The notes under the pieces were generated by a model. The model saw only the letters and a program-made list of their open reading frames with translations. It had not been told where the DNA came from and did no database searches. The position numbers were made by a program, and so were the translations under genes. From contig JAESIW010000203.1 of the NCBI GenBank assembly GCA_016802295.1, positions 1,284,307-1,348,306 on the forward strand: a stretch of 64,000 bases of DNA, written 5' to 3'. Of the stretch, positions 1 through 11,524 are shown piece after piece (positions within the stretch are counted from its first letter, which is position 1; every line of letters starts with the position of its first letter). The DNA is from Brachionus rotundiformis. Lineage: Eukaryota; Rotifera; Eurotatoria; Ploima; Brachionidae.

Positions 1-1342
1 ATTTTTTTTAATAAAATAATAAATTTAATTTATAGTTAATTTTGTGAATTATGCGGCTCAAAAGGTAATATGTGATCTCAAAACTAGAGTTAATCAAAGA
101 ATTTTGATAATCTTCTCTTAATCAATTTTACAAATTGAAAAGAAATGATAAATACATTGTTAAAGCGCTTGGCTAGCTACTATTTAAACCACTAACTTTT
201 TGTTATAATTTTGGATTCCATTTAATTTAATAGTTACTAGACTTAAGTCCCTATAGTTTTATACTTGGAATAGTCTACCACAGAACATAAGAAACAAGAG
301 CCCAAATGGCTCAATAAACAGTCAAATTCAAGTCTTGAGTAAAAAGCAGGCTCAAAATATGCATAATCCTATCTGATGTAGATGGACCTGGAGTCACTTT
401 AAAAAAAGTGAAGAAAAGCCAACGAAAATAAAATAAAACAAATTCGAAAATAAATCTTAAAAATATAACTACTTTTGTATTTTAAAACGGAAATGACTGA
501 AGTATTGGGATTTAATACAGTCTTTTACTAGTTGTCAGAATTTCTGGTCATATTTTATGGTTGAATGGTGGAAACAAGTCAAAAGTCAAAGCGAACCTAA
601 AGTGCTAAAACAGGGTATTTTAGGTTTTTCGAATACATCATCAAGTCAAATTGATATATTAAAAAAAATTTAATATGAAAAAACTTTAAAATATAAATAA
701 GTCTTTAAACTTGAAATTTTCTGGACATTAATGAGAATTTTTTTTAGTTTTTATTGAAAAAAGTTCGGTGGAAAGAAGGAAGTTTTTAAATAAATCCACA
801 TCGACTGGATGAGTGGACTGAATGGAACAGACTGGATGGAACAGATGGAATGATTAGAATTGAAAAGATAGTTAAAAAAGAGTCATTCAAAAGCATTTTA
901 AAATTATTTAAAAAATTAAATATAATTAAATATATGAGCTTAGTGAGTTAGTTTAGGTATTATGGTTCTTTTGATTGGATTTACCATTACTTTTAATAAA
1001 ATGATTTTTTTAAAAATTCTCATGAAGTATTCAATTAATTTTAACTCAAATAATATATTTTGGCGTATTTATAACAATTAGTATTGAATAATTTAAACAA
1101 AAAATAAATTGTTCAAAAAAAAATAAATACATATATCTTTTGGATCTTTTAGATTAAAATTTAATTAATACATAGATGTATGGAATATAAATGCACATAT
1201 TTTACTATTTAATTTATTTAAATGTTCCACAATTTTAATACGATATAATTAAAACGTGGGATAAAAAAGGGGATATAACAAAACAAAATGTACAATGAAA
1301 TAGATTAAGGGAAATCGGTTCCGTAAAATTTTTGTGATAAAA
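1..1342. other. AT-rich intergenic stretch, no gene seen
   Basis: No open frame with protein-like composition on either strand. A short imprecise GGATGG/GGAACAGA-type repetition sits near 805-855. Otherwise the stretch is low-complexity A/T runs. Confidence 0.6.
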
Positions 1343-1845
1343 ATAAGTTGGGATATAATTTAGAGGGGTCATACTCTATTTAATTAAAGAAACATGAACT
1401 TCATGTTTTGAACAGGACAGTGCATAGTCACAGTCTAGTTATAACGATGCTGACCAATACGATATTCGCTTTAAAACGATATTTTTTTCATAATTTACAT
1501 TCCCCAATTTAATAATCCTTTAACATGCAAATTTGATTAATACAATATTGGTCCAACGTATTATTGTATAGTAAAGTTTTAAACCTGATTTGTATTCCTT
1601 CACTATTAGGAATTTAAGTTTATTTTAGGCCTCGTCATGTAATATATTAGAGGGAGTGTCGTATTTTAGATTTAGAATGGACCGAACAGCTGAATTTTGG
1701 ATTACCTGTGAGAATGAGTTAAGACATGAAAGAGTATAATCCAAAATGGATCCAACTAAAGATTTCCTTAAGTTTTAAAGTTTAGACCCCATTTTTCATT
1801 CGACAGAATCTTTATAACATCCAAAAACGTCCTTCACATTAATTT
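1343..1845. repeat. Dispersed repeat, upstream copy (parts A+B joined)
   Basis: Positions about 1343-1577 match 4560-4858 (part A, with some indels), and about 1578-1818 match 5641-5900 (part B) nearly base for base. Part B overlaps the C-terminal coding remnant of a non-LTR reverse transcriptase (see 5555-5905, minus). In this copy A and B are adjacent, while in the downstream copy about 780 bp including another LINE remnant lies between them. The two copies bracket CCT4. Confidence 0.75.
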
Positions 1846-2314
1846 ACAGAAAGAATTTTTCGCCTTGACTGCTAACCTCTGAAATAAAACGTGCTGAATC
1901 ATCTGTTTTTAATTTAAACTTGAATTTTTGAATATTATTTAAATTTTGCGGATGTTTTAGTTGGCTTTGGTATCTTTATAAAACCATCTGAGTAGTTAGA
2001 TCCAATAAAGCATAATAATTTAATTTTGTTCCATCAGCCCGAGCCTCTAACTGACCAAAAAAAGAATTAAAAAAAACATCTTTTTTGTTTAATTGAGAGC
2101 AAAATTAACATTCCCGTTGCCATACATACCAACAACTAATGAAACACATTGAATGCAAATATTTTTTCAAAAATTTGCATTCACATTGCTGCCAATTTAG
2201 CAAAACGTTCACTTGGTTTCATTAAAAGCGCATGTCTAATCGCTAAACCAAATTCATTCTGAACAAGACTAAAAGACTAAAATTCTCAATTAGAAACTAA
2301 ACAACCAAGAGAAA

Positions 2315-4001
2315 ATGACTCAAACAAGTGCACCAGTAAGCTCGGCGGCGGCGGCGCCAGTGATAAAGAAGCCGTCGACGAGCACGGCGTTCAAGGACCG
2401 CTCGAAGCCGGAGCACGTGCGCGACTCGAACATAATCGCGGCGAAATCAATAGCCGAGGCAGTGCGCACATCGCTGGGCCCCAAAGGCATGGACAAAATG
2501 ATCCAGGGCGCCGACGGCTCGGTCACCATAACCAACGACGGCGCGACCATCCTCAAGCAGATGCAAGTGGTGCATCCGGCGGCCAAAATGCTCGTCGAGC
2601 TGTCCAAGGCGCAGGACATCGAGGCCGGCGACGGCACGACCACCGTGGTCGTGCTGGCCGGCGCGCTCCTCGAGGCCTCGTCCAAGCTGCTCGCCAAGGG
2701 CATCCATCCCACGGTCATATCCGAGGCGTTCCAGCACGCCTCGGCCAAGTCGCGCCAGATCCTGCAGACGATCGCGCAGCCGGTCGAGCTCGCCGACCGC
2801 CAGTCGCTGCTCAAGTCGGCCTCGACCTCCCTCAACTCCAAGGTGGTCTCGCAGTTCTCCAGCCAGCTCGGGCCCATTGCCGTCGACGCCGTCATGAAGG
2901 TCATCGACCCCCAGTCGGCCAGCAACGTCGACCTGCGCGACATCAAGCTCATCAAGAAGCTCGGCGGCACCGTCGACGACACCGAGCTCATCGAGGGCCT
3001 CGTCCTCGACCTCAAGGCGTCCGGCTACGACGGCCCCAAGAAGGTCGACAAGGCCCGCATCGGCCTCATCCAGTTTTGCATCAGTCCGCCCAAAACCGAC
3101 ATGGAAAACAACGTCATCATCAACGACTACACCCAAATGGACCGCATTCTCAAAGAGGAACGCCAGTACATTCTGAACATTGTGAAAAAGATCAAGGCCG
3201 CCAACTGCAATGTCCTCCTGATACAAAAAAGCATCCTTAGGGACGCAGTGAACGAGCTGGCGCTGCACTTTTTGTCCAAGATGAAAATAATGGTCGTCAA
3301 GGACATTGAACGCGACGACATTGAGTTCATCTGCAAGAGCTTGGGCTGCAAGCCGATAGCCAGCTTGGACCATTTCAGCAGTGACATGCTCGGCAACGCG
3401 GAGCTGGTCGAGGAGGTGAGCGCCGGCGCCAGCAAGGTGGTCAAGTTCACTGGCGTGGCCAATCCGGGCCGAACAGTGTCCGTGTTGGTGCGCGGCAGCA
3501 ATCGATTGGTGCTCGACGAAGCGGACCGATCGATACATGACGCGCTGTGCGTCATCAGGTGCCTGGTCAAGGAGAGAGCGCTGATCGCCGGAGGCGGCGC
3601 GCCCGAGATCGAGCTCGCCATCAGACTCAGCGAGTACGCCAACACGCTCACCGGCATGGAGCAGTACTGCTTCAAGGCGTTCGCCGAGGCGCTCGAGATC
3701 GTGCCCTACACGCTCGCCGAGAACGCCGGCCTCAACCCCATTGCCACCGTTACCGAGCTCAGGAACAGACACGCTCAAGGACAGTACACGGCTGGCATCA
3801 ATGTGCGCAAGGGCCTGATCACCGACATTCTCGAAGAGAACGTCGTCCAGCCCTTGCTGGTCTCTCAGAGCGCCGTCAGCTTGGCCTCCGAGACCGTCAG
3901 GTCCATACTCAAGATAGACGATATTGTAATTTTTAACTATTTATCTCTTTTTTAATTAGGTTATTTATTTTTATCTGTTTGTTTAGATCAATACGGCCTA
4001 G
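2315..4001 (+). CDS. CCT4: T-complex protein 1 subunit delta (CCT4 chaperonin)
   Basis: Subunit of the cytosolic TRiC/CCT ring that folds actin, tubulin and other proteins using ATP. The protein has the group II chaperonin signatures TSLGPKGMDKMI (about residues 52-63), GDGTTT (105-110; ATP site) and GGGAPEIE near 428. The uninterrupted frame runs to 3957 but ends in a non-homologous tail. A 61-nt GT-AG intron at 3926-3986 fits better: exon 1 is 2315-3925 and exon 2 is 3987-4001, giving the family C-terminus IDDIINTA (human ends similarly) and 541 aa. The gene is far richer in G/C than its surroundings, with mostly C/G third positions especially at 2340-3060, which also creates long spurious antisense frames. 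A likely poly(A) signal AATAAA lies near 4112. Identity is near certain; the last intron is predicted. Confidence 0.97.
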
Positions 4002-4559
4002 GAGCTCAGTGATACAAGTCAAATGATAAAAGGATTTTTTTTTCTATTAAAAGATCATTTTTGTAGCGTTTTGTGATTTTATTTAAGCAGACAAAAATTT
4101 TGACCATTTTAAATAAAATTTTTAAAATATTTTACTAATTATTTGTCACACAGCAATAACCGAATTTATTACATTAATTAAATTTAAATAAAATTTAAAA
4201 TTAAAGTTTTAGTTTTTTGTTATTTTTTTTCTGCAGGGACCATTGTCTCCAATCTTTGTTTCTTTTGTAAAAGTGTTGCCACGCGAGTAACTGGATCACA
4301 CAAGCAAGGATAAATCCAAAGTTAAGTGTACCTGTATTCTGGTAGCTGGTTTTTTATTTATATTAAGAGTTTATCAAATATAGAATGATAGTTTACATTC
4401 TACGGTCAATTTAGTTGATCTAAAATGACAAAGCATGAAGATTAAAGTAATCTCGCTATAGCAGACTTTCACTTTTTATTATTTCTACCGACATTATTCA
4501 GTCTGTTTTTGAACTGGTTAATTGAACTTGCTGTGACAACCGACTTTGGTTAAAAATAA
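4002..4559. other. CCT4 3' flank, AT-rich
   Basis: Contains the probable CCT4 3' UTR and AATAAA-type signal near 4112. A slightly less AT-rich patch at 4230-4330 has no readable frame. No gene is seen. Confidence 0.5.
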
Positions 4560-4860
4560 GTTAGGATGTAATTTAGACGAGTCATAACCGAGTTTTTACT
4601 CTATTTAATAATTATCTAATTAAAGAAACATGAACTTCATGTTTTGAAAAGGACAATGCATAGTCACAGTCGAGTCTTAACATAACGATGCTGATCAATA
4701 CGATATTCGCTTTAAAACGATATTTTTTTCATAATTTACATTCCCCAATTTAATAATCCTTTAACATGCAAATTTGATTAATACAATATTGGCTAATACG
4801 ATTTCCATTTTTCCGTCCAAACACATAAACACATCGTTTTATTGTATAGTAAAGTTGTAA
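4560..4860. repeat. Dispersed repeat part A, downstream copy
   Basis: Matches 1343-1577 over most of its length, including the block around the ATGAACTTCATGTTTTGAA palindrome-like stretch and the block with ACGATATTCGCTTTAAAACG. The copies differ by point changes and small indels. It lies immediately 3' of CCT4 and continues into a LINE 3' end on the minus strand. Confidence 0.75.
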
Positions 4861-4864
4861 ATTA

Positions 4865-5335
4865 AAAACGTCCTTCACACGGTAACATATTCCATTTGTT
4901 CACTACTCGGTTAGAAAGAAGGTTACGTCTTGCTTCACGTTTTGTTAGGTATGCTTTGCTCCCTTTACTCCACCACTTGGTCCTTCGTTATTAACTGAAC
5001 TCATGAGTTCCGCATCATAATACCAATTGACTTGATTGAATTTGTTTTGAATTTTATAAATTGAATCAGATCTCCACACTATCGCCTTTCTTTTATAGTT
5101 TCCAATCTTAATTAGCTATCCTTATCTCATAATTCAAACTTCTTATCTCAGTAGTAGTCTCAGCTAATCCAACTCTGATATCGTTTGCGTTTAACAGTGA
5201 GATTTCTGGCCTGGCAATCTTTGAATTGCCCATATGCATTACTTTACATTTGGACTCATTGAACTCCATACTCCAACGTTTCGTCCACTCAACCATCTTG
5301 TCAATGTTATCTTAAATTAGCATTTGATCACCAGT
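4865..5335 (-). pseudogene. Non-LTR retrotransposon (LINE) ORF2 3' remnant
   Basis: Read on the minus strand this is the C-terminal part of a reverse transcriptase in broken frames. It shows the palm/thumb segment WSMEFNESKCKVMHMG (at about 5210-5265), then a GDLIQF segment (near 5070) and a terminal NRVVNKWNMLP segment (near 4905). The order matches the C-terminus of the intact LINE at 42776-45847. Stops and frame changes separate the pieces, so it is non-functional. Confidence 0.75.
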
Positions 5336-5554
5336 ATTTCTAATGAAACAGATAAGATAAATGCACTTTGTTACAAGATAGAGTTCATCATTAGGTTAAA
5401 AATAGTTTAACAAGTTTTGTAATTGATTTATTTGTATTCTGAGCCTAGCTACAGCTCCTTTAGATTAAAAAAAATGAATAAAAATAAAATAAAAATAAGT
5501 AAAGGTAAAATTAAAATTAGCTTTATTGAAACAGAGAGTAACAGATACATATTT

Positions 5555-5905
5555 TTAAATGTTTGATTGTTCAGGAAAAAAAGAAGAAATAGTTACGTAG
5601 CAATTACACAATGGAGTCGGGTATTCAATATTTTTTGATTCAAAACCTGATTTGTATTCCTTCTCTATTAGGAATTTAAGTTTATTTAAGGCCTCGTCAT
5701 GTAATATATTAAAGGGAGTGTCGTATTTTAGATTTAGAATGGACCGAACAGCTGATTTTTTGATTACCTGTATTATTTTAATATTAATTTCAGAGAATGA
5801 GTTAAGACATGAAAGAGTATAATCCAAAATGGATCCAACTAAAGATTTCCTTAAGTTTTAAAGTTTAGACCCCATTTTTCATTCGACAGAATCTTTATAA
5901 AATTC
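5555..5905 (-). pseudogene. LINE reverse transcriptase C-terminal fragment (second family)
   Basis: An open stretch of 90 codons on the minus strand reads as the tail of a non-LTR reverse transcriptase (RSILNLKYDTPFNILHDEA-like), a different family from the fragment beside it. The same DNA recurs at about 1578-1818. It lacks the catalytic core and is a dead 3' end. It may belong to the family of the decayed LINE at 28.8-32.7 kb, but that is inference. Confidence 0.6.
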
Positions 5906-7032
5906 AATCTAAATTCACAACGTTCTTTAGTAAAATTTTTAGAAATTTTATTATCAGAGAAATTTTATTTTACTTAAAGAATGTCATAAGTGAGTGAGAC
6001 CAACTTAATTTTAGAATTCTAACCAACTAATCAGTTTTTATTTTTTAATAAAAAATGATATTAATAAATGATATCAATTAACAGGTTTTAATAAAAATTA
6101 ATGACTGCTTGATTGTTTCATTCAGTTATATTCAGTTATAACAAATAAATTCGATTTCTTACTAATCAAAGATTGCTTCATATTATCTAATAATTCTTTT
6201 TCATGTTCATAAAGTATTTTAACATTATCAACAAATTTTAATATTCTTTCATTTCAATATTTAAATTTGGAAACGAATAAAAAGTTTGATTCTATGTAAA
6301 ATATCTAAAAAAGAATGATTTAACGCTTTATTTAATTGATATAAAGACAAATATTGGATAAAAAAAAATTTTCACATTTTAAAATTGATTAATTTTTCAA
6401 TTTGAAGGTTAATCAACAGGACTGAACCTGTAGATTTCAACATTGATCTCAATTAACAACTGACCAAAAACCTTTGATGAAAAATCAGTTTCTATATTTC
6501 ATTTAGATTTAATATATACTTTTTGATCATAAAAAGACATAACAATAAGCAACAATTTTGTTCAAATTGTTCTTATTAATTATAGGCTACATAATACAAT
6601 AAATGATAAAAATAAATAAAATTTTTGGCAACGATTTTTTCCAAAAATCATTGTGAATTTACTAAAACCAATGCAATCAAAAAGCCTAATTGATTATATA
6701 AAATTAAACTATGGCTATAAAACATTAAAATATTACAAAGTATTGTTTTCCAAACTTCCATCTTTTCAAAATACAACTGCACTTTAATTACTCGTAGTTT
6801 CCAAGAAGCTTTTTTTTAAATAAAATTCCTAAAAATGTTTAAATAATTAAACAAAAAATTTAATTTTTTATAATAAAATTGAATAGTTTTTTTTCTCTAA
6901 AATAAAATAAAAAAATAAGCAATTAATGAGATTAAAGGATTTACAATCACATGGCTAATTAGATTATGTCGAATAAATTTTATAAATTTCAAATTAAAAT
7001 TAAAATTGGCTTTTAATTTTTTATTTTAAAAA
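5906..7032. other. AT-rich intergenic stretch
   Basis: Homopolymer-rich with no protein-like frame and no clear repeat. It probably includes the promoter of the following plus-strand gene. Confidence 0.5.
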
Positions 7033-8505
7033 ATGAACAATTTATCTAGTCAATTAACAAGTGACCAAAAACCAGCTAATTACCAAAAGCTGATAAGTAG
7101 CGAGCGGCTGATCCGCGACGCCGAGCACCTAATGAACAGTTCATTTTGGATAGACCAACTGAAGAGTAACAAGGCGACCGGAATTGGCCACCGGCTAATT
7201 TGTAAGCTTCACATAATCCAATTGCCACACATTTCACTTCCAATTTTTTGCCAGATCAGCTCAATGAGTCACAAAATTTTGTAGGCGAATTTGTCCTTTT
7301 TTGTACAAACATAAAAAAACTGCATCTAAAAGACCTAGTCAATTCTTACAACTGTCTGAACACTTTGGTAAATTTAGCCACCGACTTGAACTCCAAGATG
7401 ATCGTAAAACTCCCTGTCGAGTTCCTTGTCGAAACAGTATACCTCAGTCTCTTGGACAGCTGCGACTTCATAGGCAATATTGAGCAAATATCAAGCAAAT
7501 TGGTACAATGGTTTGGCGAACTCAGATGTTTGCCAAGAGCAAACTTGAACAACATTGTCGAAACAATCCTCAAAACAACCCCTTGCTTCAAGCGCCTAAT
7601 GATCAGCCTGACCAAGAACGGCTCCCGGACCACCCATCGTCCCATTATCCTTGGTAAACGCCAGTACATCTGGTCCATCAGTCTTCACTATTTAAAATAT
7701 TTTGTCAAATTTTTTTTCAAGTAAAAAAATAATATCAAAACTAATTTTATTTATTGTCCATAATTAAAAATTTAGATATGGAGAAAAGTACCGCAATTGT
7801 GAGTCAGAATTTTCAGCATTTGATCAAAGCGAGTTGTCATCTTGTTCGCTTGAATCAAGCTTTGTGGAGATAGAACTGCCATTGTCAGTGGTTAAGGAAA
7901 ACCAAGACTCGGTCTTAAAGTACAATTTCAACTCTGGTCAAGTTTCGTATTTGTACGCCTCTTGGAAGTCCAAACTAGACAAGCTCAAGTTGCTGATCCA
8001 TTTGAAGCACAACAGCTACGGGCTTAAATGGTGCGAGCCACTGTTAAGTCACAAGGTGGCTGATTTTATGAAAAATGAGTACAAAGGTAAAAAAAGTGAC
8101 CGTCTGTTCGACCTAAGTCTTAGATCTAAAACGATCAATGGTCGCAAGCAGATGATTGGTAAAAGAGTGAGAAATGAGCGCTCAGAACCAATGCAAACAG
8201 TTGTTCAATTGAGCAATTCATTGCTGGACTACAATGGCAATCAATCGCTTTCTGACCAGACCATTGGCGATTTTAATTTGAGCATAAATAGCTCAGGCTC
8301 GGATTCATTCGACAATTCTAGTCAAAATTTTACCTATTTTAACTTGTTGTCCATTCCGACGCTCATAATTGACTCGGGCTCGGTCAACCATGCCAATGGT
8401 GTGGAGCATTTTTTAAGCAATCAGGACGAAGAGGATGATCTTAGGGTCGTAGTGGCCAGTGACTTAACATCTATTACAGAAAATGATAAATTTATTTATT
8501 TTTAA
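7033..8505 (+). CDS. Uncharacterised protein, three predicted exons
   Basis: Three consecutive open blocks join into one frame through two short GT-AG introns: exon 1 7033-7201, intron 7202-7254 (53 nt), exon 2 7255-7720, intron 7721-7775 (55 nt), exon 3 7776-8505. This gives a predicted 454 aa, and the phases agree at both junctions. Codon composition is protein-like. The first two thirds look alpha-helical, with leucine-rich segments in exon 2. The last 150 residues are Ser/Asn/Asp-rich and probably disordered. No signal peptide, clear membrane segment or catalytic motif is visible and I do not recognise the family. The second donor could alternatively be GTAAAC near 7654, but that breaks the frame with exon 3. 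Function unknown. Confidence 0.7.
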
Positions 8506-8644
8506 GCAAAATTTAGATTTTTTTTAGTATTTATCCATTTTTTGTAGTCTTTTTTTTCATGTTTTATTAATTTAAAAAAAAATAAATAAATAATTTAAAT
8601 TTTTTCTTATTTTTGTTAAATCTATAGACTTGGCTATTCTCTGT
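8484..8644. repeat. Direct duplicate flanking the N run (left copy)
   Basis: This 161-bp stretch, covering the last codons and 3' flank of the preceding gene, reappears at 8966-9123 right after the run of Ns with only a few differences (homopolymer lengths, two substitutions). It ends exactly where the Ns begin, which suggests two overlapping or allelic contig ends rather than biology. Confidence 0.85.
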
Positions 8645-8965
8645 NNNNNNNNNNNNNNNNNNNNNNNNNNNNNNNNNNNNNNNNNNNNNNNNNNNNNNNN
8701 NNNNNNNNNNNNNNNNNNNNNNNNNNNNNNNNNNNNNNNNNNNNNNNNNNNNNNNNNNNNNNNNNNNNNNNNNNNNNNNNNNNNNNNNNNNNNNNNNNNN
8801 NNNNNNNNNNNNNNNNNNNNNNNNNNNNNNNNNNNNNNNNNNNNNNNNNNNNNNNNNNNNNNNNNNNNNNNNNNNNNNNNNNNNNNNNNNNNNNNNNNNN
8901 NNNNNNNNNNNNNNNNNNNNNNNNNNNNNNNNNNNNNNNNNNNNNNNNNNNNNNNNNNNNNNNNN
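8645..8965. other. Assembly gap (run of Ns)
   Basis: About 321 unknown bases. Any open frame across it is an artefact. Confidence 0.99.
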
Positions 8966-9123
8966 GATAAATTTATTTATTTTTAAACAAAAGTTAGATT
9001 TTTTTTAGTATTTATCCATTTTTTGTAGTCTTTTTTTTCATGTTTTATTAATTTAAAAAAATAAATAAATAATTTAAATTTTTTCTTATTTTTGTTAAAT
9101 CTATAGACTTGGCTATTCTCTGT
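8966..9123. repeat. Direct duplicate flanking the N run (right copy)
   Basis: Near-identical to 8484-8644. The unique sequence of the locus resumes after about 9123. Confidence 0.85.
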
Positions 9124-11524
9124 TGACTTGACATAATCAATCAATGTTGATCAGCAGACTGGTATCCATTTTCAGAATAAGAGGCCGTCAAAATCGATAC
9201 CACATCAAATAAAATACTTTGGTCATTCATTACTTTTTTGTTTCTCTTAAGGAAATGTCCAAACCACAAAAGTTTTTTGTTCTTAAGTAATTGATTATAA
9301 AGTTCTGAATTAGTTTTCCATATGCTCCATCATTATTTAATGTATCAGGATTTTTTTTTAAAAAATGGCACTTTTAAATCAAATTTGATCATCGAAAGCC
9401 CAAATGTTGATTATTTAAACAATAATAAATCTGTTAATCACAAAGAAATTAATTAATATAGTATAGAAATGTTCATATATTGTTATCTCTCCGTTTTTTG
9501 GTCTATTAAGTAGTTACTATTCCTGATGTTATAAAACTATCTGTCATGATCTGGTTTTCAAATTAATGAAAATTACTTTAAATGCATATTAGTTTATTAA
9601 TAAATGGCCAATTCTTATCCAACAAATAAAGAAAATATCTTCTTTAAGAAACTTTAGAAATTCAAATAATTATTTTGTTCCTTCCAAAAAAAATTTAATA
9701 ATTTTTGGTAAAAACCTTTGAATATTTCTATTCCTTATTTATCAATAATTTTCTAAAAAATGAAATTGTTTATTTTTAGCGAATGATTCATAATATTATC
9801 TATATTATTTTTCATTAAATTTTGTAAATTATTTTGTAATTTTGAATTTTTTAAATTATTTAATTAATTATGTGTTTAATTTTTTATGTATTTTTTTAAT
9901 AAATGAAATCGATCATGTCTCTTTGATGTTTTGACCTTTGATCGCTTTGGTTTAGGAAATGAGGAATTTAGAAAGGGCTTTAAGTAGACATAGTAGCTGT
10001 TTTTATCTTTACTTTTTTATTAAATTAAATTAATAATTTTTGAAAAAAAAAGTTTTTATTAATACCGATTAAAAATTGGCATTTTATAATTAAAAAAAAG
10101 GTAATATTTAATCGATCTCTATAATTCCTGAACCTATCACCTAAAAAATATTATCTCTTAAATAAACAAATAGCGGTCTCTTTAATTACTGGAATTGACT
10201 CTATAAATTATTACTTTTATAACTAAAATTAATGGAAGTTTAGCAATTTTTTTTAATATTTTATTGAAAACTTATTGAAATTTTGAGAAAGAAAATATGA
10301 AAAATTGAAATATAAGTAGTTTGCATCATTTAATATTGATATTCTATTGTAAATTGAGCTTGCGGTACCACTTTCCGAATGGTAAGGTTGAATAAGAATG
10401 TAATCAGAATGTTTAAAAGTAGTAAATTAATAGTTGAATGTTGTTTGTACTAGAGTTTAAATTAATTTTATTTTTATTCATTGAAAGTCATAAAATAAAA
10501 TATAGATATGCATAAACTCATTATATTAAAATATTAATTAAATAATTTAAAACGCATTCTTAATAAAGATAAGTATTATTTTTTGGCTTGTAACGCTTTT
10601 TTTTAAATAAGTGATTGAAGATTAATTAATGATATAAAAAGATAATTTAAGAGACAAAATAATAAAAAATAATATTTTTTAGAGATAGGTTCAGTAATCA
10701 TACAATCGATTAGATATGACCTATTGAAATATAGTAATGGCCAACATCTGTAATGGAAATTTATTAGAGCTGTTTAACTTTCTAAATGTATTTTAAAGAT
10801 TAAATTAGATAATTAATTATTTAAATAATTATAACTGAGATTTGGTTAGTTAAAGATTCTATTTAAAAATTTTTTTATTACTAAAATATTGAATGTTACA
10901 AAATCATCACTGATTTGGATCATTATCAAAATTTGACATGATCACGATAAAAATATAAAAAGTACATTGAATCAAGATTTTTTTCAACTTTGGAACAGAT
11001 AGTTGGTCATATTGAAACTTTGGCACCAATAAAAGTAATTAAACATTGGTTTTTATTAATACAGCAATAAAAATTATAATTTTTACCAAAAATTTGTTTT
11101 TTTAAGTATAAAAAAAATATTTTACTATATAAAATATAACTAATTACTGTTGAGGTTTTAGCTCTGTTTGCTACCTACTTCAGGTTTAGAGGTTCAATAA
11201 GTAAAAGATCTTTGAGGAAACAACACTTTTTGTCAAGTTGTGTTTGAAACCACAACATTACCATACCAGTCTTTAGACTGCCTCGAATAACTCTTGGACA
11301 TAATTACTCATCACTCAAATACCTTAATGTCTAGTGTATTTTTATGTAATATTAATTTTAATAAAATTTTACTAAATTATTACATATTAATTAAAATTAT
11401 TTTTGAGAGATTTTTTTGATTGTAGAATTATTTAATATTAATAAAAATAAAATAAAAATAGTTTATTATTAATTTATCTAACAAAACTAATATGAAAATA
11501 TATCTAAATAAATGTAACTAGAAT
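9124..11524. other. Long AT-rich intergenic region
   Basis: No convincing coding frame over 2.4 kb on either strand. It includes an inverted-repeat structure near 10.06-10.76 kb (listed separately). The remainder is A/T homopolymer-rich. Confidence 0.5.
10062..10760. repeat. Inverted-repeat (foldback/MITE-like) element
   Basis: A segment near 10065-10165 is matched in reverse complement by about 10645-10755. The best-conserved arm carries the reverse complements TGAACCTATC and GATAGGTTCA beside ATATTTTTTA-type runs, and a TTGGCATT/TTGGCCATT match further out. The arms are diverged with a small insertion in the right arm, and no coding sequence lies between. It looks like a decayed foldback or MITE. 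Ends and target duplication are not resolved. Confidence 0.45.

Noticed and set aside
2320..3778. Long minus-strand frames (443 and 231 codons) opposite CCT4
   Set aside because: Produced by the GC-rich codon bias of CCT4. Their composition is not that of known proteins and the sense strand is a certain gene.
8630..8986. 118-codon frame spanning the Ns
   Set aside because: Consists almost entirely of unknown bases and the tail of the duplicated gene end.
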